From: Hirschia sp964342355
GTDB lineage: Bacteria > Pseudomonadota > Alphaproteobacteria > Caulobacterales > Hyphomonadaceae
NCBI GenBank assembly: GCA_964342355.1
Contig: CAYFFG010000017.1
Coordinates: 12,331 to 76,330, forward strand
Reading direction: 5' to 3'
DNA length: 64,000 nucleotides
The notes under the pieces are model-generated. The model was given only the letters and a program-made list of their open reading frames with translations, did no database searches and was not told the DNA's origin. Positions 51,266 to 64,000 of this stretch are shown here, piece after piece; position 1 is the first letter of the stretch; each line of letters begins with the position of its first letter. The position numbers and the translations under genes are program-made.

Positions 51266-54200
51266 ATGGCTCTGTCGTTTACGGCGAAGAAGCGTATTCG
51301 GAAATCCTTCGGGAGCATCCCAGAATCCATCCAAATGCCGAACCTGATCGAGATTCAGCGTTCGTCTTACGAACAGTTTCTGCAAATGCACATTGCAGCA
51401 TCTGAGCGTGACGGTGATGGCCTGGAAGCGGTGTTCAAGTCGGTATTTCCAATCAAGGATTTCCAAGATCGTGCAACGCTTGAGTACGTTTCGTACGAAT
51501 TTGAACCGCCAAAATTCGACGTAAAAGAGTGTATGCAGCGCGATCTGAACTATGCTGCGCCTCTTAAAGTCAAGCTGCGCCTGATCGTGTTTGAGCTCGA
51601 TGAGGAAACTGGCGCACGTTCCATTAAGGACATTAAAGAGCAAGACGTATATCTTGGCGACATTCCGCTGATGACAGACAAGGGCACGTTCATCGTCAAC
51701 GGTACGGAGCGCGTGATCGTCTCACAGATGCACCGTTCGCCGGGTGTGTTCTTTGACCATGACAAGGGTAAAACGCACGCGTCTGGTAAGTTGTTGTTTG
51801 CGGCGCGCATCATTCCTTACCGCGGATCTTGGCTCGACTTTGAGTTTGACGCTAAAGACATTCTGCATGTTCGTATTGACCGTAAGCGTAAGCTTCCTGC
51901 GACTGTTCTGCTTCAGGCGCTGGGTCACGATTCAGAAAGAATTCTCGACACATTCTACAGCAAAGTTGCTTATCGCATGGATAAGGCTGGCTGGATCACG
52001 TCATACTCCGCCGCGCAATGGCGCGGTGTGCGTCCAGAGTTTGACTTGGTTAACGCAGCTGACAACAAAGTTGTTTTCAACGCTGGCAAGAAGATTTCGC
52101 CTGTTCGCGCCAAGAGGGCTGGGGAAGAAGGGCTGGAAGAAATTCTGGTGCCGTCAACTTTCCTTGAAGGTAAGTATGTCGCTGAAGACATCGTCAACAT
52201 GGAGACAGGGGAGATCTTTGTTGAGGCTGGTGACGAGCTGACCGAAGAAAATGTTGCCGAACTGCGTGATGCTGGCGTTGAGATGATCACTCTTCTCGAT
52301 ACAGACAGCGACAAAGCGCGCGGTCCTTGGCTGCGCAACACGCTGAAGGCGGACAAGGCGGAAAACCGTACTGAGGCGCTTTCAGACATTTACCGTGTCA
52401 TGCGTCCGGGTGAGCCGCCAACTCTTGAGGCGTCTGAAGCGCTGTTCCAGCAGCTTTTCTTTGACTCCGAACGTTACGACCTGTCAGCTGTCGGGCGCGT
52501 GAAGATGAACATGCGTCTCGGATTTACGCTAGAGGAAGCGCCGGACACACAGCGTACGTTGCGCGAGGAAGATATCCTCGGTGTTATGCGCACTGTGCTT
52601 GATCTTAAAGATGGCGTTGGTGAAGTCGATGACATCGACAACCTTGGCAACCGTCGTGTTCGCTCTGTAGGTGAGCTGCTCGAAAACGCATACCGTGTTG
52701 GTCTGGTGCGCATGGAGCGCGCGATCAAAGAACGTATGTCTTCTGTCGACATTGACACAGTGATGCCGCACGATCTGGTAAACGCCAAACCAGTGCATGC
52801 ATCTGTTCGCGAGTTCTTCGGTTCCTCACAGCTTTCTCAGTTTATGGACCAGACGAACCCATTGTCTGAGATCACACACAAGCGCCGTCTGTCTGCGCTC
52901 GGTCCTGGTGGTCTGACACGTGAGCGCGCGGGTTTTGAGGTGCGCGACGTGCACCCGACGCACTATGGTCGTATCTGTCCGATTGAAACGCCGGAAGGCC
53001 CGAACATCGGTCTGATCAATTCGCTGTCTACGCACGCCCGCATCAACAAGTACGGTTTCATTGAGAGCCCGTACCGCAAGGTTGAAAACGGCAAGCTGAC
53101 AAGCGAGGTGCATTACCTTTCTGCGATGGAAGAGGCTCGCTATGCGATCGCGCAGGCAAACGCAACGCTGAATAAGGATGGCGAGCTGGCGAATGAATTC
53201 GTCAACGCGCGTGTCGGGCCGCTGCGCGATGCGACGCTCGTTCCACGTGAAGAAATCCAGTACATGGACGTTTCTCCAAAGCAGGTTGTGTCTGTTGCCG
53301 CAGCGCTTATCCCGTTCCTGGAAAACGACGACGCGAACCGCGCCCTCATGGGATCTAACATGCAACGTCAGGCAGTGCCGCTTGTGAAAACGGACGCGCC
53401 GCTGGTTGGTACAGGCATGGAGCCGATCGTTGCGCGTGACTCACGCTCAGCAATTCCAGCTAAGCGCGCAGGTGTTGTTGAAACAGTCGATGCAACACGT
53501 ATCGTTGTGCGTGCGACAGAAGATCTGGACGCGACGCGCTCGGGTGTGGACATTTACCGTTTGTCCAAATTCCAGCGTTCCAACCAGAATTCTTGTATCA
53601 ACCAACGTCCAATCGTGAAGGTCGGTGATGTTGTGTCCGCTGGCGACATCATCGCTGACGGTCCGTCAACTGACCTTGGTGACTTGGCGCTTGGCCGTAA
53701 CGTTCTTGTGGCCTTCATGCCTTGGTCTGGCTACAACTTTGAGGACTCAATCCTTATCTCAGAACGCATTGTGCGTGATGATGTGTTTACCTCGATCCAT
53801 ATTGAGGAATTCGAAATCGCTGCGCGTGACACAAAACTGGGTCCTGAAGAGATTACCCGCGACATTCCCAACGTAGGTGAGGAAGCGCTGCGTAACCTTG
53901 ACGAAGCTGGTATCGTTGCTGTGGGTGCGGAAGTTACGGCTGGGGATATCCTTGTCGGTAAAGTGACGCCAAAGGGCGAAAGCCCAATGACGCCTGAAGA
54001 AAAGCTTCTTCGTGCGATCTTTGGTGAAAAAGCATCTGACGTACGTGACACATCTTTGCGTGTGCCTCCGGGTGACACGGGGACTGTTGTAGAGGTGCGC
54101 GTCTTTAACCGTCACGGTGTGGACAAAGACCAGCGCGCCCTTCAGATCGAGCGTGAACAAATCGAAGCGCTTCAAACTGACCGAGACGACGAGCTGGCGA

Positions 54201-55378
54201 TTATTGAGCGTGACTCCTATGGTCGTCTTCGCGACCTTCTGATCGGCCAGACGGCTGTTGCGGGACCAAAAGGTTTCTCCAAAGGAGAGATCACTTCTGA
54301 CAGCCTGATCGACGTTCCAGAAATCGACATGTGGAAGATCGCGGTTGAGGATGAAAACGTTCAGAACTCAATCGACAATCTGAAGTCTGCGCTCGACAAC
54401 TCACGTCAGCTGATCGAAGCGCGTTTTGAAGACAAGGTCGACAAAGTTCAAAGTGGTGATGACTTGCCTCCTGGCGTCATGAAGATTGTTAAGGTCTTTG
54501 TGGCTGTGAAGCGTAAGCTTCAGCCGGGCGACAAAATGGCTGGTCGTCACGGAAACAAGGGTGTTATTTCTCGCATTAACCCGCTGGAAGACATGCCGCA
54601 CCTTGAAGATGGTACGCCTGTAGACATCGTTTTGAACCCGCTCGGTGTTCCGTCGCGGATGAACGTTGGGCAGATCCTTGAAACGCACCTTGGTTGGGCC
54701 TGTTCCGGTGTCGGTCGCATGATCGACGAATCTCTGAAAACGTTTAAGCGGACAGGGGATCTGGATGGTCTTAAATCAATGCTTGTCAACGCTTACGGAG
54801 AGGGTGAGGAATTGCCTGAAACCGAAGCGGAGCTTGTTGAATTGGCGGGTAACCTGACCAAAGGTGTGCCGATTGCAACGCCAGTTTTCGACGGTGCGAG
54901 CGCTGAAGATATCGACGCCATGCTAATCAAGGCTGGCTTCAATACGTCCGGCCAGTCCATCGTTTATGATGGCCGTACAGGTGAGCGTTTTGCGCGCCCG
55001 GTTACGGTTGGATACAAATACCTTCTGAAGCTGCACCACCTTGTCGACGACAAGATCCACGCACGCTCAACCGGTCCTTACTCGCTTGTCACCCAGCAGC
55101 CGCTCGGTGGTAAGGCACAGTTCGGCGGTCAGCGTTTCGGGGAGATGGAGGTCTGGGCTCTGGAAGCGTACGGCGCCGCCTACACGCTCCAGGAAATGCT
55201 CACCGTCAAGTCGGACGACACGGCTGGTCGCGCCAAAGTGTACGAAGCGATCGTTCGTGGAGACGACACTTTCGAAGCAGGTATCCCGGAAAGCTTCAAC
55301 GTTCTGATCAAAGAGATGCGTTCTCTTGGTCTGAATGTAGAGTTGATCGAAGCCGAAGACCCGGACGTGGAACAGTAA
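51266..55378 (+). CDS. rpoB: RNA polymerase beta subunit
   Basis: 1,370 residues, typical for alphaproteobacteria. The rifampicin region is intact: SSQLSQFMDQTNPLSE with Asp528, His538, Arg541 and Ser543 at the usual resistance positions unchanged. The GDKMAGRHGNKGVIS motif binds near the active site. ATG 51266 has AGAGG eight bases upstream; a frame from 51173 adds a non-homologous N terminus. rpoC follows after 94 bases containing a hairpin. Confidence 0.98.
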   Translation: MALSFTAKKRIRKSFGSIPESIQMPNLIEIQRSSYEQFLQMHIAASERDGDGLEAVFKSVFPIKDFQDRATLEYVSYEFEPPKFDVKECMQRDLNYAAPLKVKLRLIVFELDEETGARSIKDIKEQDVYLGDIPLMTDKGTFIVNGTERVIVSQMHRSPGVFFDHDKGKTHASGKLLFAARIIPYRGSWLDFEFDAKDILHVRIDRKRKLPATVLLQALGHDSERILDTFYSKVAYRMDKAGWITSYSAAQWRGVRPEFDLVNAADNKVVFNAGKKISPVRAKRAGEEGLEEILVPSTFLEGKYVAEDIVNMETGEIFVEAGDELTEENVAELRDAGVEMITLLDTDSDKARGPWLRNTLKADKAENRTEALSDIYRVMRPGEPPTLEASEALFQQLFFDSERYDLSAVGRVKMNMRLGFTLEEAPDTQRTLREEDILGVMRTVLDLKDGVGEVDDIDNLGNRRVRSVGELLENAYRVGLVRMERAIKERMSSVDIDTVMPHDLVNAKPVHASVREFFGSSQLSQFMDQTNPLSEITHKRRLSALGPGGLTRERAGFEVRDVHPTHYGRICPIETPEGPNIGLINSLSTHARINKYGFIESPYRKVENGKLTSEVHYLSAMEEARYAIAQANATLNKDGELANEFVNARVGPLRDATLVPREEIQYMDVSPKQVVSVAAALIPFLENDDANRALMGSNMQRQAVPLVKTDAPLVGTGMEPIVARDSRSAIPAKRAGVVETVDATRIVVRATEDLDATRSGVDIYRLSKFQRSNQNSCINQRPIVKVGDVVSAGDIIADGPSTDLGDLALGRNVLVAFMPWSGYNFEDSILISERIVRDDVFTSIHIEEFEIAARDTKLGPEEITRDIPNVGEEALRNLDEAGIVAVGAEVTAGDILVGKVTPKGESPMTPEEKLLRAIFGEKASDVRDTSLRVPPGDTGTVVEVRVFNRHGVDKDQRALQIEREQIEALQTDRDDELAIIERDSYGRLRDLLIGQTAVAGPKGFSKGEITSDSLIDVPEIDMWKIAVEDENVQNSIDNLKSALDNSRQLIEARFEDKVDKVQSGDDLPPGVMKIVKVFVAVKRKLQPGDKMAGRHGNKGVISRINPLEDMPHLEDGTPVDIVLNPLGVPSRMNVGQILETHLGWACSGVGRMIDESLKTFKRTGDLDGLKSMLVNAYGEGEELPETEAELVELAGNLTKGVPIATPVFDGASAEDIDAMLIKAGFNTSGQSIVYDGRTGERFARPVTVGYKYLLKLHHLVDDKIHARSTGPYSLVTQQPLGGKAQFGGQRFGEMEVWALEAYGAAYTLQEMLTVKSDDTAGRAKVYEAIVRGDDTFEAGIPESFNVLIKEMRSLGLNVELIEAEDPDVEQ

Positions 55379-55415
55379 CCGCGTTCGCACGAGTAAATTT
55401 TCGCCTTTTTTTCAT

Positions 55416-55445
55416 GCCAGCGTCTTTTGACAGTGGGGCGCTGGC
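55416..55445 (+). promoter_or_regulatory. rpoB-rpoC intergenic hairpin
   Basis: GCCAGCG/CGCTGGC is a perfect seven-base stem with a 16-base loop, 28 bases upstream of rpoC. No U-run follows, so it is likelier an RNA-stability or processing structure than a terminator. Confidence 0.4.
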
Positions 55446-55472
55446 CCACCCTTCAAGGGAGATCGCGTCAGG

Positions 55473-59666
<4,194 letters not shown>

Positions 59667-59683
59667 GTTACTGAAGTCTCTCG

Positions 59684-59714
59684 AAAAACCCCGCCTGAAA
59701 AGGCGGGGTTTTTT
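59684..59714 (+). terminator. Intrinsic terminator after rpoC
   Basis: AAAAACCCCGCC/GGCGGGGTTTTTT around TGAAAA, a classic G/C stem with U-run. It ends the secE-rpoC transcription unit. Confidence 0.95.
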
Positions 59715-60041
59715 ATTGATTGAGCCATAATGCTCCGGATACCTCGAATTTATCCGTAAGAGCCCAAGATTTTACATTTCTTTCGGTAATGCTCGCGGAA
59801 TGGCACTTGACCTTCCGCGCTCCCATGAGTAAGACCCCGGCTCACGTTGCGCACCGGCAGTGAAACTATACTTCAAACGCGGTGGTCGCACATGAGTTTT
59901 CCGGAGAGCGTACGCCTCTGAACTAGAGTTTCGTAAGCCGGGGCGGGCAAACAGCACGCTGCGGTTTGGCGATTTGGATATAATGCGTCGCCTGACGATA
60001 AGGTCGTCACGCGGTGCGGACTAAAGATAGAGCGAGGGCTG
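59715..60041 (+). promoter_or_regulatory. rpoC-rpsL spacer: dyads and rpsL promoter region
   Basis: A 327-base gap. CGCGGAA/TTCCGCG (59794-59800, 59813-59819) encloses a TTGACC. A longer stem CCCCGGCTCACG/CGTAAGCCGGGG (59835-59846, 59932-59943) encloses about 85 bases with smaller stems. TATAAT (59979-59984) may be the rpsL -10, with no clear -35. A minus-strand open frame here (59772-59957) lacks family features, so I do not call a gene. Confidence 0.5.
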
Positions 60042-60413
60042 ATGCCTACGATTCAACAGTTGATCCGCAAGCCGCGGCAGGACAAGCCGAAGCGGAACAA
60101 AGCGCCAGCGCTTAAAGCGTGCCCGCAGCGCCGCGGTGTCTGTACGCGTGTTTACACCACGACGCCTAAGAAGCCGAACTCAGCGCTTCGTAAGGTTGCT
60201 AAGGTGCGTTTGACGTCCGGTTATGAATCGATTTGTTACATCCCGGGTGAGGGTCACAACCTTCAAGAGCACTCTGTGGTGCTGATCCGGGGCGGCCGTG
60301 TCCGCGACCTTCCGGGTGTTCGTTACACCATTCTTCGCGGCGTTCTGGACACCCAGGGCGTGAAAGACCGTAAGAAGCGCCGTTCCCATTACGGTGTTAA
60401 GCGTCCGAAATAA
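60042..60413 (+). CDS. rpsL: Ribosomal protein S12
   Basis: 123 residues. CPQRRGVCTRVYTTTPKKPN is the conserved core with Lys43 wild type. GGRVRDLPGVRY has Arg at position 88 (codon CGC, 60303-60305), where Lys is usual. Lys88Arg is a known streptomycin-resistance change in other bacteria. S12 sits at the decoding centre. rpsG follows 12 bases later and fusA and tuf after that, the standard str order. Confidence 0.97.
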   Translation: MPTIQQLIRKPRQDKPKRNKAPALKACPQRRGVCTRVYTTTPKKPNSALRKVAKVRLTSGYESICYIPGEGHNLQEHSVVLIRGGRVRDLPGVRYTILRGVLDTQGVKDRKKRRSHYGVKRPK

Positions 60414-60425
60414 GAGATATAAAGC

Positions 60426-60896
60426 ATGTCACGTCGCCACAGCGCAGAAAAACGCCAGGTTATCCCCGATGCAAAGTACGGGGACATTGTCCTTTCTAAG
60501 TTCATGAACATGATCATGATTGATGGAAAGAAGTCAGCAGCAGAGCGCATCGTATATGGTGCGCTGGACATCGTCGCAGAGCGCGCGAAGCGCGATTCCG
60601 TCGAGTTGTTCCACGAGGCGCTGGACAATGTTGCGCCTTCCGTTGAGGTGCGTTCTCGCCGTGTTGGTGGTGCGACTTACCAGGTTCCTGTTGAGGTTCG
60701 CACTGACCGTCGTCAGGCGCTTGCGATTCGCTGGATGGTTGCGGCTGCTCGTGCGCGTTCTGAGAACACAATGCGTGAGCGTCTTGCTGGTGAGCTGCTT
60801 GATGCTGCGCAGGGTCGCGGCACAGCGGTTAAGAAACGTGAAGACACGCACCGCATGGCGGAAGCCAACCGCGCATTCTCGCACTACCGTTGGTAG
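60426..60896 (+). CDS. rpsG: Ribosomal protein S7
   Basis: 156 residues, normal length. SKFMNMIMIDGKKSAAERIVY and VEVRSRRVGGATYQVPVEVR are conserved. S7 nucleates assembly of the 30S head and often represses its operon. It starts 12 bases after rpsL and ends 46 bases before fusA. No odd features were seen. Confidence 0.97.
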   Translation: MSRRHSAEKRQVIPDAKYGDIVLSKFMNMIMIDGKKSAAERIVYGALDIVAERAKRDSVELFHEALDNVAPSVEVRSRRVGGATYQVPVEVRTDRRQALAIRWMVAAARARSENTMRERLAGELLDAAQGRGTAVKKREDTHRMAEANRAFSHYRW

Positions 60897-60942
60897 TTGC
60901 GTTTGACTTTTTGACTAGCACTCCAGACCAGGGCGAATAGCC

Positions 60943-63021
60943 ATGCCTCGTACGCACAAGATCGAAGACTATCGTAACTTCGGTATTATGGCTCACATTG
61001 ACGCGGGTAAAACCACGACAACAGAGCGTATTCTCTACTACACAGGTAAGTCTCACAAAATCGGTGAGGTGCACGATGGCGCCGCAACGATGGACTGGAT
61101 GGAGCAGGAGCAAGAGCGCGGTATTACAATTACTTCCGCTGCGACGACATGTTTCTGGAATGACAAGCGCCTGAACATCATCGACACGCCTGGACACGTT
61201 GACTTCACAATTGAAGTTGAGCGTTCGCTGCGTGTGCTCGACGGTGCTGTTTGTTGTCTTGATGCGAACGCTGGTGTTGAGCCACAAACTGAAACTGTTT
61301 GGCGTCAGGCTGATAAATATGGTGTTCCGCGCATGGTGTTCATCAACAAGATGGACAAGCTGGGCGCAGACTTCTACCGCTGTGTAGAGATGATCGTTGA
61401 GCGCCTGGGTGCGACGCCATTGTGTGTTCAGCTGCCAATCGGTGCTGAAAGCGACTACAAAGGTGTGGTTGATCTTGTTCGCATGCGTTCAATCATCTGG
61501 CTTGAAGAAAGCCTCGGTGCGAAATTCGAGTATGGTGAAATTCCTGCGGAGCTAGCTGATAAGGCTGCAGAATACCGTGAAAAGCTTATCGAAACGGCTG
61601 TTGAGGTCGATGAAGAAGCTATGGAAGCTTACCTTGAAGGTAACGAGCCGGATGAAGAGACGCTGATCAAGCTGATCCGTAAGGGGACCATCGACAACTC
61701 ATTTGTCCCAATCCTTTGTGGTACGGCGTTCAAGAACAAGGGTGTTCAGCCTCTTCTTGACGCGGTTGTGGACTACTTGCCGTCACCGGTAGAGATTCCG
61801 CCGATCAAAGGTATCGATGCAAATACCGAGGAAGACATCGTTCGTCATGCCGATGACGATGAGCCGCTCGGCATGCTCGCATTTAAGATTATGAACGACC
61901 CGTTTGTGGGAACGTTGACCTTCTGTCGCATTTATTCCGGTAAAGTGACCAAGGGCTCGACTCTTGCAAACACTGTGAAGGGTAAGAAAGAGCGTATTGG
62001 CCGTATGCTGGAAATGCACTCAAATGACCGTAAGGACATTGAGGAGGCGTTCGCTGGCGACATTGTGGCTATTGCGGGTCTGAAAGACACGACAACAGGT
62101 GACACGCTTTGTGAAACATCAAAGCCGGTTATCCTGGAGCGTATGGAGTTCCCTGATCCGGTTATCCAGATCGCAGTTGAGCCAAAAACCAAAGGCGACC
62201 AAGAGAAGATGGGGCTTGCCTTGCAGAAGCTTGCCGCTGAAGACCCGTCCTTCCGTGTTTACACCGACGAAGAGTCTGGTCAGACTATCATGGCGGGTAT
62301 GGGTGAGCTTCACCTCGACATCTTGGTTGACCGCATGAAGCGCGAGTTCAAGGTTGAAGCAAACATTGGTCAGCCGCAGGTGGCTTACCGTGAAACGCTT
62401 GGTCAGTCAGCTGAAGTGGTTTACACGCACAAGAAGCAGTCTGGTGGTTCTGGTCAGTTCGCTGAAGTTAAGGTTCTGTTCGAACCATTGGAACCAGGTG
62501 AAGGCTTCCAGTTTGAGAGCAAGATTGTCGGTGGTGCGGTTCCAAAGGAATACATCCCAGGTGTTGAGAAGGGTGTTGAGAGCGTCAAGGATTCAGGTCC
62601 GCTCGCTGGCTTCCCCGTGATCGATTTCAAAGCAACGCTACTGGATGGTAAGTACCACGATGTGGACTCCTCTGTGCTTGCGTTCGAAATCGCAGCTCGA
62701 GGCGCTTTCCGTGACGCGGCGAAGCAGGCTCAGATGAAGCTGCTCGAGCCGATCATGAAAGTAGAAGTTATTTCGCCGGAAGAATATGTCGGCGGCGTGA
62801 TTGGTGACCTTAACTCCCGTCGGGGGCAGGTTTCCGGTCAAGAAGTGCGCGGTGTCGCTGTGGTGGTAAACGCTATGGTGCCTCTCGCGAACATGTTCGG
62901 CTATGTGAACACACTGCGTTCGCAGACACAGGGCCGGGCGCAGTACACCATGCAGTTCGACCACTATGAAGCAGTGCCAAACGCTGTTTCTAAAGAAGTG
63001 ATTGAAAAACTCGCTGGGTAG
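60943..63021 (+). CDS. fusA: Elongation factor G
   Basis: 692 residues. G1 AHIDAGKTTT, G2/G3 ERGITITSA and DTPGHVDF, and G4 NKMD are intact. Domains II-V follow, with GMGELHLDILVDRM and SGGSGQFAEVKV in III-IV. It drives ribosomal translocation. The ATG is preceded by GGCGAATAGCC, a weak ribosome site. The operon continues into tuf after 56 bases. Confidence 0.97.
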   Translation: MPRTHKIEDYRNFGIMAHIDAGKTTTTERILYYTGKSHKIGEVHDGAATMDWMEQEQERGITITSAATTCFWNDKRLNIIDTPGHVDFTIEVERSLRVLDGAVCCLDANAGVEPQTETVWRQADKYGVPRMVFINKMDKLGADFYRCVEMIVERLGATPLCVQLPIGAESDYKGVVDLVRMRSIIWLEESLGAKFEYGEIPAELADKAAEYREKLIETAVEVDEEAMEAYLEGNEPDEETLIKLIRKGTIDNSFVPILCGTAFKNKGVQPLLDAVVDYLPSPVEIPPIKGIDANTEEDIVRHADDDEPLGMLAFKIMNDPFVGTLTFCRIYSGKVTKGSTLANTVKGKKERIGRMLEMHSNDRKDIEEAFAGDIVAIAGLKDTTTGDTLCETSKPVILERMEFPDPVIQIAVEPKTKGDQEKMGLALQKLAAEDPSFRVYTDEESGQTIMAGMGELHLDILVDRMKREFKVEANIGQPQVAYRETLGQSAEVVYTHKKQSGGSGQFAEVKVLFEPLEPGEGFQFESKIVGGAVPKEYIPGVEKGVESVKDSGPLAGFPVIDFKATLLDGKYHDVDSSVLAFEIAARGAFRDAAKQAQMKLLEPIMKVEVISPEEYVGGVIGDLNSRRGQVSGQEVRGVAVVVNAMVPLANMFGYVNTLRSQTQGRAQYTMQFDHYEAVPNAVSKEVIEKLAG

Positions 63022-63077
63022 TCGCTATACGGCGTAAGCCGTGACGAGATATCAGGTCGTCAGCAAGGAGTAATAAG

Positions 63078-64000
63078 ATGGCCAAGGAAAAGTTTGAGCG
63101 TAATAAGCCGCACGTGAACATCGGTACGATTGGGCACGTTGACCACGGTAAAACAACGCTAACAGCTGCAATCACCATGACGCTGGCAGAAGTGACTGGC
63201 GCCGAGAAGAAGTCCTACGAGGACATCGACAACGCGCCAGAAGAAAAAGCGCGTGGTATCACCATCAACACGTCTCACGTTGAGTACGAGACAGAAAACC
63301 GCCACTACGCACACGTGGACTGCCCAGGACACGCTGACTACGTGAAAAACATGATCACGGGTGCGGCTCAGATGGACGGCGCGATCCTGGTTGTGAACGC
63401 TGCTGACGGTCCTATGCCGCAAACACGTGAGCACATCCTGCTTGCGCGTCAGGTTGGTGTTCCTGCTCTTGTTGTTTTCCTCAACAAAGTTGACCAGGTT
63501 GACGATGAAGAGCTCCTTGAGCTCGTTGAAATGGAAGTTCGTGAGCTTCTTTCATCTTACGAATTCCCTGGCGATGACATTCCAATCGTTGCTGGTTCTG
63601 CTCTGGCTGCTGTTGAAGGTCGTGACGACAACATCGGTAAAGAGAAAATTCTTGAGCTGATGGCGGCTGTTGACGAGTACATTCCGCTTCCAGAACGCCC
63701 AATCGACTTGCCATTCCTGATGCCAATTGAGGACGTGTTCTCAATCTCCGGTCGTGGTACGGTTGTAACTGGTCGTGTTGAGCGTGGTGTCATCAACGTT
63801 GGTGACGAACTTGAAATCGTTGGTATCCGTCCAGAAGTCACTAAGACTACATGTACGGGTGTTGAGATGTTCCGTAAGCTGCTTGACCGTGGTGAAGCAG
63901 GTGACAACATCGGTGCGCTTCTTCGTGGTATCGACCGTGAGGGTGTTGAGCGTGGTCAGGTTCTTTGTAAGCCTGGTTCCATTACGCCACACACGAAGTT
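63078..64000 (+). CDS. tuf: Elongation factor Tu (partial, cut by window edge)
   Basis: The first 307 codons of EF-Tu. G1 GHVDHGKTT, G2 region EKARGITIN, G3 DCPGHADY and G4 NKVD are all intact. Domain II begins as usual (SISGRGTVVTGRVERG). AAGGAG lies seven bases before the ATG. The frame is open to the last base, so the gene continues right of the window. Alphaproteobacteria often carry a second tuf elsewhere; only this copy is seen. Confidence 0.97.
   Translation, partial: MAKEKFERNKPHVNIGTIGHVDHGKTTLTAAITMTLAEVTGAEKKSYEDIDNAPEEKARGITINTSHVEYETENRHYAHVDCPGHADYVKNMITGAAQMDGAILVVNAADGPMPQTREHILLARQVGVPALVVFLNKVDQVDDEELLELVEMEVRELLSSYEFPGDDIPIVAGSALAAVEGRDDNIGKEKILELMAAVDEYIPLPERPIDLPFLMPIEDVFSISGRGTVVTGRVERGVINVGDELEIVGIRPEVTKTTCTGVEMFRKLLDRGEAGDNIGALLRGIDREGVERGQVLCKPGSITPHTK

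Noticed and set aside
52820..52890. Rifampicin-resistance change in rpoB
   Set aside because: The key positions equivalent to Asp516, His526, Arg529 and Ser531 are wild type; Thr530 is probably lineage variation.
59772..59957. 61-codon minus-strand frame between rpoC and rpsL
   Set aside because: No ribosome site or family resemblance; the dyads in the same stretch suggest non-coding function.

Overview
The window reads as chromosomal DNA of a free-living, probably marine, alphaproteobacterium of moderate GC. The indicators are an Irr-type Fur regulator with a His-rich haem motif, the phasin/PhaC/PhaZ/PhaR storage set, a DUF2336 protein, succinoglycan-like exopolysaccharide genes and an Anbu proteasome-like operon. 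A Caulobacterales/Hyphomonadaceae-type host is my best guess, but no 16S gene is present to settle it. I see no insertion sequence, phage, CRISPR array, rRNA or tRNA gene. Apart from a few TTG/GTG starts, the genes are intact and ordinary in coding style.

Layout. 0-8 kb holds a dTDP-sugar epimerase, an L-2-hydroxyglutarate oxidase-like flavoprotein, feoAB behind a Fur-box-like palindrome, an epoxide hydrolase, a cold-shock protein and an M28 lipoprotein peptidase. 7.4-16.8 kb carries a uracil-DNA glycosylase-family protein, lipase-like and amino-acid oxidising enzymes, and several signalling or cell-envelope genes: a methyltransferase-like protein with a FliM-like C-terminal tail, a lytic transglycosylase, DUF2336, a degenerate EAL protein and an Hpt protein. 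16.9-22.7 kb has NAD kinase, a lipoprotein cytochrome c, pgi, irr and a ParA-type ATPase overlapping a small partner gene. 23-32.8 kb is an exopolysaccharide locus: three GT2 transferases, a Wzy/ExoQ polymerase, an outer-membrane barrel, a Wzc/ExoP tyrosine autokinase and a secreted GH16 glycanase.

33-42.4 kb is lipid and storage metabolism: FadB/J, an APH-like kinase, a PaaG-like crotonase, phasin, PHA synthase, PHA depolymerase, PhaR and a TetR regulator. 42.6-47.4 kb holds a sulfotransferase-like gene converging on a four-gene operon (circularly permuted ATP-grasp, alpha-E, transglutaminase, Anbu). This operon is the best candidate for an under-explored system here. It is predicted to make, attach and remove a peptide-like modification.

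47.7-64 kb is the conserved secE-nusG-rplKAJL-rpoBC and rpsL-rpsG-fusA-tuf block, with tuf cut by the right edge. Noteworthy details are an arginine at S12 position 88 (the streptomycin-resistance position), a dyad-rich element between rpoC and rpsL, and repeated TGCGGCA motifs upstream of the phasin gene that suggest PhaR operators.
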